A stretch of 8,557 nt of DNA from a bacterium (GTDB lineage Bacteria > JAMORN01), in NCBI GenBank assembly GCA_027063545.1, contig JAMORN010000119.1:1-8557 (forward strand), in the 5' to 3' direction. Within the stretch, counting starts at the first letter, position 1. Each line of letters opens with the position of its first letter. The notes below the pieces were generated by a model. That model was not told the DNA's origin. It did not search any database and saw nothing but the letters and a program-made list of their open reading frames with translations. A program made the position numbers and the translations under genes. Shown piece after piece: positions 6,679 to 8,557 of this stretch.

Positions 6679-6720
6679 TTTTTTCCTTCTTTTTTTCTTT
6701 TATCTTTTTTATTTTTCATT
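6679..6720 (+). promoter_or_regulatory. Pyrimidine-rich leader between tRNA-Leu and the lptF-like gene
   Basis: This 42-nt tract is almost all T with scattered C and ends just before the ATG at 6723. It contains no Shine-Dalgarno, unlike most genes of the window. No GC-rich hairpin immediately precedes a T-run, so I do not call a terminator, although the T-runs after the tRNA could pause or partly end transcription. It may act as an unstructured 5' leader or landing site for ribosomal protein S1; this is inference. Confidence 0.35.
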
Positions 6721-6722
6721 GT

Positions 6723-8078
6723 ATGTTAAAAAAGATAGATGGATATATTATAAAGGAATATTTTCCTCCTTTTATATTAACATTAATTTCTATCATATTT
6801 ATATTATCATTGGATTTTATCATAAAAATCTTAGATTCAATTCTTCAAAAAGGTATAGAACCTAATATTGTTTTTAAATATTTCTTTCTCAACCTAGCAT
6901 GGATTGTAGCCTTAGCTGTTCCTATGTCTTTTTTGGTAAGCTCTATTATGGTTTTTGGTCGCCTAGCCAGTGATAATGAAATTATTGCATTTATGAGTGT
7001 TGGAGTACATCCTTTAAGAATTATGTTAACACCTATTCTCTTAGGTATTTTAGCTTTTGGATATATGAGTTATTTTAATAGCAGGATACTTCCTGAAGCT
7101 AACCATAAAGCAGCTGAAATTGGGGTAGCAATAAAAAAAGCCAAGCCTGCTTCTATTTTAATTCCTAACTTTATTATAGGAGATATACCAGAATATAAAA
7201 TAGTTGTAGGAAGTATTGATTACAATAAAAATCTATTAAAAGAGATTAAAATATTTAATGAAAAAGAAAACTATATACTTATAGCAGAAAGAGGAAAATT
7301 ATATGTAAAAGATGATTTTCTATTTCTAGTTTTATCTGATGGAGAAATTATTCAATATAAATATAATAAACTAAATACTGAAGTTTTGAGACTTAAATTC
7401 TCTAAAAATCAAATGGGAATACAACTTCCAGAAACATTTAAGAAAAGAAAGCGTACCTATAGAACAGATAGAGAAATGACTGATAAAATGCTAAGAGAAA
7501 ATATTAATAAAGCTGAAAAAAAATTAAAAAATACCAATAATTGTATAGTTAAACTAATAAAAAATGAATATCCTTTTCTTGTAGATTCTTCATATAACAA
7601 AAAAATTATTAAAGAAATACCTAGAAAATTAACTAAAACTACATTATATAATATTCAATTCAACAAAATGAAAAAGCTTAATATGGCTTTACAGCAAGAA
7701 AAAAGAAAAATAATAAAGTATAAAAAATATATAAGTAGTTTGAAAGTAGAATTATACAAAAAATTTTCTATAGCTTTTGCCAGTATAATATTTATTTTAA
7801 TAGGTGTCCCATTAGGTAGTATAATAAGGAAAGGTGGTATTGGAGTTAGTATTGCTGTTAGTTTTGTAATTTTCATGTTATATTGGGCATATTTAATTGT
7901 TGGTGAAAGACTTGCCGATAGATTAGTAATAGATCCTTTCATTGCAATGTGGGGTATGAATATAATACTTCTTATATTGAGTATAATTTTATTAAGACTA
8001 CTCATATATGTTGATTATTCTATAAATTATAATATTGATAAAATTTTTTTAAAATTTTTCAAAAAAGAAAAAAAATGA
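6723..8078 (+). CDS. lptF: LptF/LptG-family permease (first of pair), 451 aa
   Basis: LptF and LptG are the inner-membrane subunits that, with the LptB ATPase, extract lipopolysaccharide and push it towards the outer membrane. Family features are the N-terminal DGYIIKEYFPPF (6-17), membrane helices near 17-35, 57-78 and 100-118, the cytoplasmic coupling segment FGRLASDNEIIAFMSVGVHP (78-97), ILPEAN (122-127), a central periplasmic domain (about 125-345), REM (250-252), ELYKKFSI (343-350), GVPLGSIIRKGG (361-372), and three C-terminal helices. At 451 residues it exceeds the usual 350-390. The extra length is a lysine-rich, probably helical linker between REM and ELYKKFSI, plus a basic tail. The start matches the family N-terminus despite lacking a Shine-Dalgarno. 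Family is sure; F versus G rests on order in the pair. Confidence 0.88.
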   Translation: MLKKIDGYIIKEYFPPFILTLISIIFILSLDFIIKILDSILQKGIEPNIVFKYFFLNLAWIVALAVPMSFLVSSIMVFGRLASDNEIIAFMSVGVHPLRIMLTPILLGILAFGYMSYFNSRILPEANHKAAEIGVAIKKAKPASILIPNFIIGDIPEYKIVVGSIDYNKNLLKEIKIFNEKENYILIAERGKLYVKDDFLFLVLSDGEIIQYKYNKLNTEVLRLKFSKNQMGIQLPETFKKRKRTYRTDREMTDKMLRENINKAEKKLKNTNNCIVKLIKNEYPFLVDSSYNKKIIKEIPRKLTKTTLYNIQFNKMKKLNMALQQEKRKIIKYKKYISSLKVELYKKFSIAFASIIFILIGVPLGSIIRKGGIGVSIAVSFVIFMLYWAYLIVGERLADRLVIDPFIAMWGMNIILLILSIILLRLLIYVDYSINYNIDKIFLKFFKKEKK

Positions 8079-8557
8079 AACGCTCTAGTATATTAGAAAA
8101 TTATATACTAACTAAATTTGCATTAATATTTATCTCCACTTTATTTATATTATGGGGAATATCTATTTTTGTCGACTTTGTTGGATTTTTTTCTAGATTT
8201 ATAGAACATTCATTTAAAGATGTTACTTATTACTATTTTTTATATTCTCCTTATATTATATCCCTTCTTATTCCAATGTCAATATTAGGAGCATCTCTTT
8301 TTGCTTTTAGTGATTTTGCTAAAAATAATGAAATTATAGCTATGAAATCTTCAGGTATGAGTCTTTTAGAAATCCTATATCCTGTAATAAGATTCACTAT
8401 ATTAATATCTATTTTTTTATTTATCTTTTCAGAATTTATTGTGCCTAAGGCTGAGTATAAAAGAGTTAAAATGTGGAAGGCAAAATTTAGTAGACATTCT
8501 AAAAAAATATTAACTAAATATGATAATATCTGGTATATGGGGGAAGATAACAATATT
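8075..8557 (+). CDS. lptG: LptG-like permease, N-terminal 161 codons, cut by window edge
   Basis: The frame is open from ATG 8075 to the end of the window and gives MKRSSILENYILTKFALIFI at the start, typical of LptF/LptG. Helices are visible near 12-35, 56-78 and 102-121. The coupling segment FSDFAKNNEIIAMKSSGMSL (78-97) aligns with the same segment of the preceding protein, and SEFIVPKAE (119-127) matches ILPEA there. It overlaps the upstream gene by 4 bp (ATGA at 8075-8078), the classic coupled arrangement of the lptF-lptG pair; there is only a weak purine run as a ribosome binding site. The C-terminal half lies outside the window. Second position makes LptG the likelier partner. Confidence 0.88.
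   Translation, partial: MKRSSILENYILTKFALIFISTLFILWGISIFVDFVGFFSRFIEHSFKDVTYYYFLYSPYIISLLIPMSILGASLFAFSDFAKNNEIIAMKSSGMSLLEILYPVIRFTILISIFLFIFSEFIVPKAEYKRVKMWKAKFSRHSKKILTKYDNIWYMGEDNNI

Noticed and set aside
6650-6700. T-arm hairpin plus T-runs as a terminator after the tRNA
   Set aside because: The hairpin is part of the mature tRNA, and a single-strand gap separates it from the T-runs, so it is not a classical terminator.
6513-6719. Minus-strand ORF over the tRNA containing CGWSDSNRHG
   Set aside because: This is the same tRNA-antisense artefact in another frame; WSDSNRHG-like peptides recur wherever a tRNA-Leu is translated in reverse.
7655-8005. Minus-strand ORF of 116 codons
   Set aside because: It is antisense to the conserved C-terminal helices of the LptF-like protein, so its hydrophobic look is a mirror of those helices.
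8251-8553. Minus-strand ORF of 100 codons at the right edge
   Set aside because: It is antisense to the LptG-like gene, which has family motifs and a coupled ATGA start.

Overview
The window is about three-quarters A+T by eye and comes from a diderm (outer-membrane) bacterium. Evidence for this is an LptF/LptG-type pair for lipopolysaccharide export, a secreted tyrosine-rich predicted outer-membrane barrel, and a type IV prepilin/pseudopilin peptidase. Most genes have clear AGGAG-like ribosome binding sites. I cannot name the phylum. The composition, the barrel gene and the long linker in the LptF-like protein would suit an uncultivated FCB-like or candidate-phylum lineage, but that is inference. 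I see no insertion sequence, CRISPR array, phage gene or broken gene.

Layout. Two divergent gene blocks meet at an AT-rich spacer (5174-5381). The left block is on the minus strand and reads from 5173 down to 175: a nitronate monooxygenase-family flavoprotein with a C-terminal cysteine cluster, peptide deformylase (def), prepilin peptidase (GTG start), a tyrosine-rich outer-membrane barrel protein, an MBL-fold metallohydrolase of the COG1237 type, and a small J-domain protein. Gaps are 2, 11, -20, -7 and 24 bp, so this is very probably one operon. Positions 1-174 hold no firm gene; an AGGAG near the left edge suggests another minus-strand gene starts just outside.

The right block is on the plus strand: triosephosphate isomerase (tpiA, true start TTG at 5382), secG, a class II tRNA-Leu with anticodon GAG lying 10 bp after secG, an LptF-like permease with an unusually long linker, and the first 161 codons of an LptG-like permease overlapping it by ATGA and cut by the right edge. 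Gene spacing suggests tpiA-secG-tRNA are co-transcribed; lptF-lptG may be read from the same transcript.

How they fit together. Most genes are housekeeping: glycolysis (tpiA), processing of nascent proteins (def), Sec export (secG), decoding of CUC/CUU (tRNA-Leu) and LPS transport to the outer membrane (lptF/lptG). The less ordinary part is the 175-2726 segment, where an unrecognised barrel protein is translationally chained to a prepilin peptidase upstream and a metallohydrolase plus J-domain protein downstream. I found no convincing new defence, mobile or regulatory system.
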